Origin: Actinomycetes bacterium
Lineage (GTDB): Bacteria > Actinomycetota > Actinomycetes > Mycobacteriales > Mycobacteriaceae
Direction: 5' to 3'
DNA: 33,665 nt
Assembly (NCBI GenBank): GCA_023460175.1
Contig: JAEWRC010000177.1
Span: 1-33,665, forward strand
Numbering within the stretch: the stretch's first letter is position 1; each line of letters begins with the position of its first letter. The notes beneath the pieces were generated by a model. That model ran no database searches and was not told the DNA's origin. It saw nothing but the letters and a program-made list of their open reading frames with translations. Shown piece after piece: positions 1-6,617 of this stretch. Made by a program: the position numbers and the translations under genes.

Positions 1-456
1 CCGCCGGTGCAGCGCGGCGGGCCGCGACTGCTGGTCGGGACCATCGGGGAGAAGACCCTGCGCAGCGCCGCCGCCTGGGCCGACGGGTTGGCCGGTACCA
101 CGCTGGATCTCGATGTCGGCAAGCAGAACGAGCTGTTCGACGTCGCGCGTCAGGCCTGGGCGCAGCAGGGTAAATCGGCGCCGCACCTCGCGACGTCATT
201 CTGGTTCGCCCTGGGCCCCGCCGAGTCGGCGCGCGAACAGGTTCGAACGCATTTGCTGCGCTACATGAACTGGATCCCCGCCGAATATGTCGAGGCGATG
301 GCCCCGACGACGGGATGGTCCGGTGACGAGGACCAATTGGCCGCGGTCCTGCGGGAGTTCGCCGCGGTGGGCACCGACGAGGTGCACCTGATCCCGACGA
401 GTTCCGATGTGGACCAGCTGCGGCGGGTGGCCGAGGTGGCCCGCGACTTCACCTGA
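1..456 (+). CDS. LLM-class flavin-dependent oxidoreductase, C-terminal part (5' end outside window)
   Basis: The frame is open from the first base of the window and stops with TGA at 454-456, so only the last 151 residues are present. The start of the fragment, RLLVGTIGEKTLRSAAAWADG, matches the pattern near the C-terminal half of bacterial luciferase-like (LLM) F420- or FMN-dependent oxidoreductases: a short beta strand, then a helix ending in AxxADG. The end (TDEVHLIPTSSDVDQLRR) fits the last strand and helix of the TIM barrel. Mycobacteria carry many such enzymes, most using F420, but substrate and cofactor cannot be read from this part. No downstream partner gene lies on the same strand within 400 bp. 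Family call is fairly secure; function is unknown. Confidence 0.75.
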   Translation, partial: PPVQRGGPRLLVGTIGEKTLRSAAAWADGLAGTTLDLDVGKQNELFDVARQAWAQQGKSAPHLATSFWFALGPAESAREQVRTHLLRYMNWIPAEYVEAMAPTTGWSGDEDQLAAVLREFAAVGTDEVHLIPTSSDVDQLRRVAEVARDFT

Positions 457-501
457 GCCCGTGCTCGCCGAATGGATTGTCGGGCAAGCGGTCTTGGTCG
501 G

Positions 502-654
502 TCAGGAGGCCGGCGCGGACGCGCCCTTGTCCTCGGACTTGTCGCGCCGCGGTCGGTCCGAGAACACCAGGGCGGCAACATCGTTGTGCTGACTGGTGTT
601 TCGCGGTGCGACTGTCGGCTTGTTGGGATGTGAAAATAGGTTCGTCGAGTCCAT
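502..654 (-). CDS. small ORF, 50 aa, possible small protein
   Basis: Unrecognised. On the minus strand an ATG at 654-652 is preceded by AGGAA with 5-6 nt spacing (context CTAGGAACCACG before the ATG). The frame runs 50 codons to a TGA at 504-502. The protein starts MDSTNLFSHPNKPTVAP and ends in a charged tail with DRPRRDKSEDKG. It is polar, has no membrane segment and no Cys. Upstream a -10-like hexamer CATACT (minus strand, 702-697) has a poor -35 (TTCACG) 16 bp before it. It converges on the oxidoreductase gene at 1-456. The good ribosome site and ordinary composition favour a real small gene, but nothing confirms translation. Confidence 0.45.
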   Translation of the reverse strand: MDSTNLFSHPNKPTVAPRNTSQHNDVAALVFSDRPRRDKSEDKGASAPAS

Positions 655-865
655 CGTGGTTCCTAGCGTCAGGGGTCACGCATGCGGGGTACCGAGAGTA
701 TGCACCGCGCCACAACTGCGTGAAGGTCGCCGAATCGGCGTGCCGTGCCGAAATTGTCTGGCACTGCCCGCCACTGTACACGCCGCGGGCCAAACGATCT
801 GGGATTCGGGTCATATCGGCGCCCGGTCATCCCCGGGCAGCCGGGCTCGGCGGTTATGGTGAGAC

Positions 866-1078
866 ATGGGTAACCGCGGCTCGCTCTCGTGGTATTTCGA
901 GCGTGCCTGTGCTGATCAGACCCGTTTTATGGGCTCGGCCGCACGGCAACCTGCCGGACGGGATCGCGGTCGATATCGTGGGGCACACTGTGCCCGCGAC
1001 CGTACGGCCAACCTCAAGGACGACCGGTTGCGCCTGGACGCGATGTGGCGGGACATGAGAGGAAGGTGCGCAGCGTGA
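866..1078 (+). CDS. possible leaderless small ORF coupled to the lactate monooxygenase gene
   Basis: A 70-codon frame starts at ATG 866. The mycobacterial -10 pattern TANNNT (TATGGT, 855-860) lies 5 nt upstream, which would place the transcript start on or near the ATG. There is no -35 and only a poorly spaced GGTGAG. The frame ends with TGA at 1076-1078, overlapping the GTG start (1075) of the next gene in a GTGA arrangement typical of translational coupling. The product is Arg-rich and matches no family I know, and the composition could equally be chance in GC-rich DNA. The rest of 655-1074 holds no other feature I can support apart from the possible minus-strand promoter. Confidence 0.3.
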   Translation: MGNRGSLSWYFERACADQTRFMGSAARQPAGRDRGRYRGAHCARDRTANLKDDRLRLDAMWRDMRGRCAA

Positions 1079-2241
1079 ATGCGTGGGGCAACTACCAGTA
1101 CGAGATCTACTTCCAGGGCCTCACCGGCGTGTTGCCCACCATGCCCATGTCGTATGCCGAACTGGAGGAACGCGCCCGGCAGGCGTTGCCGCCGTCGGTG
1201 TGGTCCTATGTTGCCGGGGGAGCCGGCGACGAACACACCCAGGACGGCAACGTCACGGCGTTCCAGAACTGGGGCCTGATGCCCCGGATGCTCGTCGGCG
1301 CCACCGAGCGCGATCTGTCGGTCGAGTTGTGGGGGAAGCGCTGGCCCGCACCGGTTTTCCTGGCCCCCATCGGCGTCATCGCGTTGTGTGCCCAGGACGG
1401 TCACGGGGACCTGGCTACCGCCCGGGCCGCCGCGGCCACCGGCGTGCCGATGGTCGCCTCCACGCTGGTGGAGGACCCGATGGAGGACATCGTCCCCGAA
1501 TTCGGCGACACACCAGGGTTTTTCCAGCTGTATTGCCCGAACGACAAGGACATCGCCGAGAGCCTCGTGCGTCGCGCCGAGGCGGCCGGGTACGACGGCA
1601 TCGTCATCACCCTGGACACCTGGATCCCCGGCTGGCGCCCCCGCGACCTGACCACCGCGAACTTCCCCCAGTTGCGGGGCAAGTGCCTGGCGAACTACAC
1701 CAGCGACCCGGTGTTCCGGGAGAAGGCCGGCCTGGCCGAGGGGGCCGACCCGCGCGACGCCGTGATGTACTTCGCCAGCGTTTTTGGCAAGTCGCTGACC
1801 TGGGATGACCTGACCTGGCTGCGTTCGCTGACCAAACTGCCGCTCATCCTCAAGGGCATCTGTCATCCCGACGATGCCAGGCGCGCAGCGGATTTCGGGG
1901 TCGACGGGATCTACTGTTCCAACCACGGCGGGCGGCAGGCCAACGGTGGGATACCCGCCATCGACTGCCTGCCGGAGGTGGTGGCCGCCGCCGGGGATCT
2001 GCCCGTGCTGTTCGACTCCGGAGTGCGCTCGGGCGCCGACATCATCAAGGCGTTGGCGCTGGGCGCCCGCGCCGTCGGCATCGGCCGGCCCTACGCCTAC
2101 GGCCTGGCACTCGGCGGCGCCGACGGAATCGTGCACGTGCTGCGCTCGCTGCTGGCCGAGGCCGACCTGATCATGGCGGTCGACGGATATCCGACGCTGG
2201 CCGACCTGACACCGGATGCGCTGCGCCGCGTAGGTCGGTGA
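1075..2241 (+). CDS. L-lactate 2-monooxygenase (FMN-dependent alpha-hydroxy acid oxidase family)
   Basis: The 388-residue protein is an FMN (beta/alpha)8 alpha-hydroxy acid oxidising enzyme. It closely follows the classic Mycobacterium smegmatis lactate 2-monooxygenase, which converts L-lactate and O2 to acetate, CO2 and water. Visible features are the N-terminal SYVAGGAGDE (44-53), Lys260 in LILKG, and the catalytic/substrate-binding SNHGGRQ (282-288, His284 and Arg287). Gly100 in LAPIG is the position (Gly99 in the mature smegmatis enzyme) known to favour monooxygenase over oxidase chemistry. The GTG start at 1075 is chosen because GAGAGGAAGG (1057-1066) sits 8 nt upstream and the N-terminus then matches the smegmatis protein; an in-frame GTG at 1045 lacks such a site. 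The next gene starts 4 bp after the stop. Confidence 0.93.
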   Translation: MNAWGNYQYEIYFQGLTGVLPTMPMSYAELEERARQALPPSVWSYVAGGAGDEHTQDGNVTAFQNWGLMPRMLVGATERDLSVELWGKRWPAPVFLAPIGVIALCAQDGHGDLATARAAAATGVPMVASTLVEDPMEDIVPEFGDTPGFFQLYCPNDKDIAESLVRRAEAAGYDGIVITLDTWIPGWRPRDLTTANFPQLRGKCLANYTSDPVFREKAGLAEGADPRDAVMYFASVFGKSLTWDDLTWLRSLTKLPLILKGICHPDDARRAADFGVDGIYCSNHGGRQANGGIPAIDCLPEVVAAAGDLPVLFDSGVRSGADIIKALALGARAVGIGRPYAYGLALGGADGIVHVLRSLLAEADLIMAVDGYPTLADLTPDALRRVGR

Positions 2242-2245
2242 TTCG

Positions 2246-3841
2246 GTGCAGTGGTGGGAGACCGCGGTCGTCTACCAGGTCTACATCCGCAGCTTCGCCG
2301 ACGGCGACGGGGACGGCATCGGCGACATCAACGGTCTGCGGACCCGGTTGCCCTACCTGCGTCGGCTCGGCGTCGACGCGGTGTGGATCAACCCGTGGTA
2401 CCCGTCGCCGATGGCCGATGCCGGCTACGACGTGGCCGACTATCGCGACATCGACTGCGCCTACGGCACTTTGGCGCAAGCCGGTCAGTTCATCGAGGAG
2501 GCGCACGCCGCGGGGCTCAAGGTGCTGCTGGACATCGTGCCCAACCACACCTCCGATCAGCACCCGTGGTTCCAGGCCGCCCTGCGCGGCGAGCCCGGCG
2601 CCCGCGAGCGTTACTGGTTCCGGTCTGGCCACGCGGCGTCGCCGCCCAATGACTGGCAGAGCATCTTCGGTGGCCCGGCGTGGACGCGCACAGCCGACGG
2701 CTCCTGGTACCTGCACCTGTTCGCGCCGGGGCAGCCCGATCTGAACTGGGAGCACCCCGAGGTGCGCGCCGAGTTCGAGGACGTGCTGGCGTTCTGGTTC
2801 GATCTGGGCGTCGACGGTTTCCGCATCGACGTGGCGCACGGCCTGGTGAAGGCGCCGGGACTGCCGGACCGCGGCGGGACGGACAATCCGCATCCGGCCT
2901 TCGACCAGGACGGGGTGCACGACATCTACCGCGGCTGGCGTGCGGTGGCCGATCGCTATGAGCCGCAACGGATCTTCATCGCCGAGGCGTGGGTGCCCAG
3001 CAACGATCGGCTGGCGCGCTACCTGCGGCCCGACGAGCTGCACACCGCGTTTCAGTTCGACTTCCTGCGCGCGCCGTGGCGGGCGGCGAAGCTGCGCGAG
3101 GTCATCGACGACGCCATCGCCGGCGCGGTGTCCGTGGGTGCGCCCCCGACCTGGGTGCTGTCCAATCACGACGTGCCGCGCACCGTGACCCGCTACGCGC
3201 GGGCGCAACCCGACGGCATGGTCGAGTCCGAGTGGGAGCGGGCGCGCTGGTCCGAGGAGGCTGCCGATCACGAGCTGGGCCGCCGGCGCGCACGGGCGTG
3301 CGCGCTGCTGCAGTTGTCGCTGCCCGGCACCGCCTACGTCTATCAGGGCGAGGAGCTGGGGCTCGAAGAGGTCGAGGACCTGCCCGGCGACGTGCGCCAA
3401 GACCCGACGTGGCTGCAGTCGGGGTGCACCGACGTCGGCCGAGACGGTTGCCGCATTCCGCTGCCCTGGTCGGGATCGCAAGCACCCTACGGGTTCTCAC
3501 CCTCGGGGTCTGCCGACACCTGGCTGCCGCAACCCGAACACTGGGGCGTGCACACGGTGGCCGCCCAGGAGCGCGACCGCGAGTCGATTCTGAACCTCTA
3601 CCGCGCTGCGCTGGGGTTGCGGCCCCGGCTCTGGGTGGACGCCGGTGAACTGCGGTGGCTGGCGAGTGCGGAGGGTGTGCTCGGCTTCGCCCGCGGCGAC
3701 GCGCAATGCTGGGTCAACACTGGTGCGTCCGAGGTGGAGTTGCCCGAGGGCGTCGCGGTGGCGTTGGCCTCGGAGCCCGGGGTGGAGCGGATGTTGCCGC
3801 CCGATGCCGCGGTGTGGTTGGTGGCGCGCGGCTTGGGCTGA
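2246..3841 (+). CDS. aglA: GH13 alpha-glucosidase (AglA-like)
   Basis: A 531-residue cytoplasmic glycoside hydrolase of family 13, acting on alpha-glucosidic bonds of oligosaccharides. All four GH13 regions are visible: DIVPNH (96-101), GFRIDVAH (191-198, nucleophile Asp195), the acid/base Glu247 in IAEAW, and SNHD (306-309, Asp309). QPDLNW (163-168) is typical of the alpha-glucosidase/oligo-1,6-glucosidase subgroup. Trehalose synthases share the fold but usually have other motifs, so alpha-glucosidase is the better call. No signal peptide. The GTG start at 2246 lies 4 bp after the lactate monooxygenase stop, with no good ribosome site of its own, so translation probably depends on the upstream gene. 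The pairing of a lactate enzyme with a glucosidase is not an obvious pathway. Confidence 0.88.
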   Translation: MQWWETAVVYQVYIRSFADGDGDGIGDINGLRTRLPYLRRLGVDAVWINPWYPSPMADAGYDVADYRDIDCAYGTLAQAGQFIEEAHAAGLKVLLDIVPNHTSDQHPWFQAALRGEPGARERYWFRSGHAASPPNDWQSIFGGPAWTRTADGSWYLHLFAPGQPDLNWEHPEVRAEFEDVLAFWFDLGVDGFRIDVAHGLVKAPGLPDRGGTDNPHPAFDQDGVHDIYRGWRAVADRYEPQRIFIAEAWVPSNDRLARYLRPDELHTAFQFDFLRAPWRAAKLREVIDDAIAGAVSVGAPPTWVLSNHDVPRTVTRYARAQPDGMVESEWERARWSEEAADHELGRRRARACALLQLSLPGTAYVYQGEELGLEEVEDLPGDVRQDPTWLQSGCTDVGRDGCRIPLPWSGSQAPYGFSPSGSADTWLPQPEHWGVHTVAAQERDRESILNLYRAALGLRPRLWVDAGELRWLASAEGVLGFARGDAQCWVNTGASEVELPEGVAVALASEPGVERMLPPDAAVWLVARGLG

Positions 3842-4036
3842 CCCGCGTCGAGATTGCAGCCAGGGCGGCGTCCCGAATGAGGTTGCAACCGCTAGGGCAA
3901 TTTCGCCGCGAGCGTGTTCTGACCCGAGGTGGCTAACGCCGCTCGCCGGTGGGACGATATCCGTAGTGGATAAACGCTGAGGCGTCGCCGGCTGGTAATT
4001 CGCGAGCTGCGGCGATTCAGCGGTGAGGAGTTCACC
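3842..4036. other. intergenic region with imperfect direct repeat
   Basis: 195 bp without a credible gene. An imperfect direct repeat is visible: GAGATTGCAGCCAGGGC (3850-3866) and GAGGTTGCAACCGCTAGGGC (3879-3898). The ribosome site TGAGGAG (4024-4030) serves the next gene. I see no convincing promoter pair or terminator. Confidence 0.4.
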
Positions 4037-4264
4037 ATGCAGTTGAAGAGCATTGCCGCCGGAGCGGCCCTGACCGGGGCGCTGGGCTTCGCCGCGATCG
4101 GGCTGGCCGGTCAGGCCGGCGCCGACCCGGACTGGCCGTGGCACGATCCGATTCCGCCGCCGGGACATGTGGGCAAGATCGTCGGGATTCCGCCCGGCCA
4201 CATCGGCCAGGCGGTCGGTGTCCCGCCCGGGCACTGGGACAAACCGTGGAAGTGGTTCCACTAA
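4037..4264 (+). CDS. small exported PPGH-repeat protein
   Basis: A 75-residue protein with a clear Sec signal peptide: Lys4, a hydrophobic core at about 6-25, and AGA before a likely cleavage at Ala29/Asp30. The mature part, about 46 residues, is made of three related units that each begin with PPGH: PPGHVGKIVGI (41-51), PPGHIGQAVGV (52-62 with its preceding Pro) and PPGHWDKPWKW (63-73). It is rich in Pro, Trp and His and has no Cys. The start is supported by TGAGGAG 6 nt upstream of the ATG. Short exported proteins with this type of signal peptide occur in mycobacteria, but no function is known to me. His and Trp repeats could suggest metal or ligand binding, which is speculation. A strong hairpin follows the gene. 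Confidence 0.75.
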   Translation: MQLKSIAAGAALTGALGFAAIGLAGQAGADPDWPWHDPIPPPGHVGKIVGIPPGHIGQAVGVPPGHWDKPWKWFH

Positions 4265-4283
4265 CGGAGGTAGGTCTTTCCTA

Positions 4284-4319
4284 CGATGGCCGTCCTGCGA
4301 CCCCGCAGGGCGGCCATCG
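4284..4319 (+). terminator. hairpin terminator after the exported-protein gene
   Basis: A near-perfect stem of 16 pairs, CGATGGCCGTCCTGCG pairing with CGCAGGGCGGCCATCG, including one G-T wobble and a 4-nt loop. It lies 20 bp after the stop codon. There is no T-run after it, as is common for mycobacterial intrinsic terminators. Confidence 0.75.
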
Positions 4320-4416
4320 TCGCGCTTGGGGCGGTCGTTTCGAATTGCGTACTTAGCCGCCTGCGAAGCCTGCTCCGCAACCGTCAGCACATTTCGCCGC
4401 CTCCGGTCCGATCTAG

Positions 4417-4534
4417 AATCTCGCAGATTTCAATGCTTCCGGCCGGTGCTCGTTGCTGTCACGATCACCCACGTGATCTGTTGAACTGAAGTGACACCGT
4501 TGCTGTGCGGCTGACGCACCCAGCGACACTTCAG
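4417..4534 (+). promoter_or_regulatory. cluster of inverted repeats upstream of the hydrolase/AmiS genes
   Basis: The 4265-4634 stretch holds no credible gene beyond the terminator. It contains three inverted repeats. AATCT-CGC-AGATT spans 4417-4429 and GATCAC-CCAC-GTGATC spans 4463-4478. The third is a 49-nt two-tier hairpin in which CTGAAGTG (4486-4493) pairs with CACTTCAG (4527-4534), enclosing GCTGTGCG / CGCA-CC-CAGC. The first two look like operator dyads. The third could be an RNA element in the leader or another protein site. I compared it mentally with guanidine (ykkC-type) riboswitches, because AmiS/hydrolase genes can lie near them, and did not find their conserved boxes. Confidence 0.4.
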
Positions 4535-4634
4535 CGACCACTTTCTCCGGCCCTCTACGGCCATTCTTCGATTTCTCACCTTCGCCGCATTGGCCCCGTT
4601 CTGTCGTCGACAGATCCACCGAAAGGGCATATCC

Positions 4635-5388
4635 GTGACTGCCACCGTCGAGAGCCCGCCCCGGCTCACCCCGCTCGAACCCGTCGAACTCGATCCGCAG
4701 GCTCTGGGTTACGCCCCCACCAACCTGGCGTCGATCCCGCCGCTGGCGGCGCACTGGCAGCAGCTCGACTTCCGCGAAATACTGTCCCGCCCAGCGGCAT
4801 TCCTGTCGGTCAGCCAGTCCAACTCGCTGTACAAGCCGGGCGGTGTGCAGTACGCCGAGGGCCATGCCCACCGCGGCAGCCTGGCGGCCACCGTCAAGGC
4901 CGTGCGGGTGGCCCGCAACGCGTCGAACTTCAAGTCCTTCAACTGGATCGGGTTCTCGGTGTTCCGCGACGACTATCCCCAGACGGACTTCGACCGCGTG
5001 CAGTACCAGAGCTGGACCGGCCACATCGACGCCACGCCCGAGCAGATCGCCTGGGACAACGAACTTGTCGGTGAGCTGCGCGAGCTGGTGCGCCCCGGCG
5101 ACAACGAGCTCTACGAGAAGGCGTTGCAGACCGCGTTCGTCGGCACCGATCTGCCCGGCACGCTGATCCGGCAGAAGGTCGAGGTGGTGGTGATCACCGG
5201 CATCCACCTGGACTGGTGCATCGAGGGCAACGCGCGGGTCGCGCGCGACCACGGCCTGCTGCCGATCATCATCGGCGACGCGACCGGGGCGGCGCATCCG
5301 GATCAGGAGCCGGCGACGTTCGAGGATCAACAACTTTTTCGCCCCGGTCATCACCTCCGCTCAGTTCGCCGAATGGGTGAGCCGCTGA
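4635..5388 (+). pseudogene. isochorismatase-like cysteine hydrolase with frame disruption near its 3' end
   Basis: The frame encodes an isochorismatase/nicotinamidase-fold hydrolase: Lys162 in YEKALQTAFVGTDLPG and the nucleophile-position Cys195 in GIHLDWCIEG. Start is GTG 4635, with GAAAGGG 7 nt upstream. After ATFE (residue 230) the family-like ending is found only in the +1 frame (agg at 5323 onward: INNFFAPVITSAQF, then TGA at 5386-5388). A loss of 2 bp, or gain of 1 bp, at about 5322-5326 would explain this. As written the original frame instead continues without a stop into the AmiS gene, giving one 470-codon frame, 4635-6047. The usual Asp near the N-terminus (xDxQ motif) is not visible; the aligned stretch reads FLSVSQSN. 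It could be a sequencing error, a decaying gene or a real fusion. Substrate unknown. Confidence 0.7.
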
Positions 5389-6047
5389 TGGGCAACATCG
5401 GATTGCTGCTCGTCGGGGTGGTGCTGTTCGTCAACGGGCTGGTCTCGGTGGGCGCCATCAGCGCTCGGAGCGCCGCGCCGCTGAACCTGTTCGTCGGCAC
5501 CGCTCAGGTGGTGCTGCCGACGCTGGTGCTGGTGCAGGCCGGCGCGGACACGGCCCTCATCAATGCCACCTGGCCGAGCTACCTGTTCGGCTTCACCTAC
5601 CTGTGGTTCGCCCTCATCCAGCTCACCGACCTCGATCCGCGGGGATTCGGCTGGTACAGCGCGTTCGTCGCCGCGATCGTGGCCTACTACGCGATCAAGA
5701 GCGTCGGCACCGACCCGGTGTTCGCGGTGTTGTGGGGCAGTTGGGCGTTCATGTGGTCGCTGTTCTTCGTGCTCCTGGGCCTGGGCGTGACCAAGGCCGG
5801 CCGACTGGACCTCGGGTCCTTCACCGGCTGGGTGTTGGTGCTGCTCGGCATTCCGACGTGCACGCTGCCGGCGCTGCTACTGCTCAACGGCCTCTGGTCG
5901 ACCTCGGCAGTCGCGGGACTGGGTGCGCTGGCCGCGCTGCTGGTCGGCATCGTGGCGTCCGCCGTGCTGGCCGGTCGTGTCGCGCCGGTGCCGGAGACCG
6001 TGGACGCGCCCGCCGAGGAGAGCGTGGGGGAGCCGCAACTGGTGTGA
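5388..6047 (+). CDS. AmiS/UreI-family amide/urea channel
   Basis: A 219-residue hydrophobic protein starting MGNIGLLLVGVVLFVNG, with about six membrane helices, matching the AmiS/UreI family of short-chain amide and urea transporters. Family features are the early FVNG turn, the WPSYLFGFTYLWF segment and a poorly conserved acidic tail. In the restored hydrolase frame, the stop and this ATG overlap as TGATG at 5386-5390, with GGTGAG 7 nt upstream, so the two genes were translationally coupled. In the present sequence the same reading frame is open from the hydrolase, so a fused product is also possible. Role inferred: uptake of the amide-type compound that the hydrolase processes. Confidence 0.85.
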   Translation: MGNIGLLLVGVVLFVNGLVSVGAISARSAAPLNLFVGTAQVVLPTLVLVQAGADTALINATWPSYLFGFTYLWFALIQLTDLDPRGFGWYSAFVAAIVAYYAIKSVGTDPVFAVLWGSWAFMWSLFFVLLGLGVTKAGRLDLGSFTGWVLVLLGIPTCTLPALLLLNGLWSTSAVAGLGALAALLVGIVASAVLAGRVAPVPETVDAPAEESVGEPQLV

Positions 6048-6052
6048 GCCGA

Positions 6053-6095
6053 CGTACGGATCCGCGGTTGCGTGCTCAGCCGCCGGATCCGTACG
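6053..6095. terminator. bidirectional terminator between convergent amiS and VOC genes
   Basis: CGTACGGATCCG (6053-6064) pairs perfectly with CGGATCCGTACG (6084-6095). The stem continues by CGG/CCG with one bulged C, leaving a 12-nt loop. It lies just after the AmiS stop and overlaps the last codons and stop of the minus-strand VOC gene, so one element could end both transcripts. Confidence 0.75.
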
Positions 6096-6465
6096 GGCGG
6101 GTGATGATCTCCAGATGGTGCCCCGACGGATCCGGGAAGTACACGCCGCGGCCGCCGTCGTGGTGGTTGATCTCGCCGGGATGTTTGCCGTGCGGATCAG
6201 CCCAATGTTGCAGTCCCCGTTGCTGAATGCGTCCGTAGATCTCGTCGAACTCGGCCTCGGACACCAGGAACGCGTAGTGCTGCGGATGGATGTCCGCCCC
6301 CTCGGGGGCCTGGGCGTAGTCGAGGCTGGCGCCGTGGTCGATGGTCACGGCCAGGAACGGCCCGAACTCCTTGGCGGCGGGCAGGCCGAATATTTCGGTG
6401 AAGAACGTCGCGGACTCGGTGCGGTCGCGCGCCGCGACGATGGTGTGGTTGAACTCGATGGCCAT
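6076..6465 (-). CDS. VOC-fold (glyoxalase/extradiol dioxygenase-like) protein
   Basis: A 129-residue single-domain protein of the vicinal oxygen chelate superfamily. The two beta-alpha-beta-beta-beta modules are visible: the first opens with FNHTIVAARD and the second ends with GVYFPDPSGHHLEII. Likely metal ligands are His7, His63 (PQHYAF) and Glu119 (HLEI), the pattern of metal-dependent VOC enzymes. The substrate cannot be inferred. I chose ATG at 6465 because the family usually begins a few residues before the first strand; an in-frame GTG at 6483 would add six residues. It converges on the AmiS gene, and its last codons lie in the shared terminator. Confidence 0.8.
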   Translation of the reverse strand: MAIEFNHTIVAARDRTESATFFTEIFGLPAAKEFGPFLAVTIDHGASLDYAQAPEGADIHPQHYAFLVSEAEFDEIYGRIQQRGLQHWADPHGKHPGEINHHDGGRGVYFPDPSGHHLEIITRPYGSGG

Positions 6466-6503
6466 ACCAATCCAGTGAACCACCGCCCGCGGGGAGGCAC
6501 AAC

Positions 6504-6617
6504 GTGCCTGAGTCAGACGTCCCTCCGCCGAAAATCCAGCAGCGGATCGATGACCGCCTGCGCCGAGTGCTGGGCTGTGTGCCGGGTCGGCTCATAGGTT
6601 CGGGCAGGCAGCGTTGA
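6504..6617 (+). CDS. small ORF, 37 aa, with strong ribosome site
   Basis: Unrecognised. GTG at 6504 is preceded by GGGGAGG (6491-6497) at a 6-nt spacing, an unusually good site here. The frame gives 37 residues (starts MPESDVPPPKIQQRIDD, then a basic stretch with LRRVLG) and stops at TGA 6615-6617. It would overlap the 3' end of the minus-strand membrane gene by 26 bp and lies divergent from the VOC gene. The ribosome site could be chance in purine-rich DNA, so this is a low-confidence call. Confidence 0.3.
   Translation: MPESDVPPPKIQQRIDDRLRRVLGCVPGRLIGSGRQR

Noticed and set aside
4486..4534. Guanidine (ykkC-type) riboswitch upstream of the hydrolase/AmiS genes
   Set aside because: Hairpin structure is present but none of the conserved ykkC or mini-ykkC loop sequences could be found.
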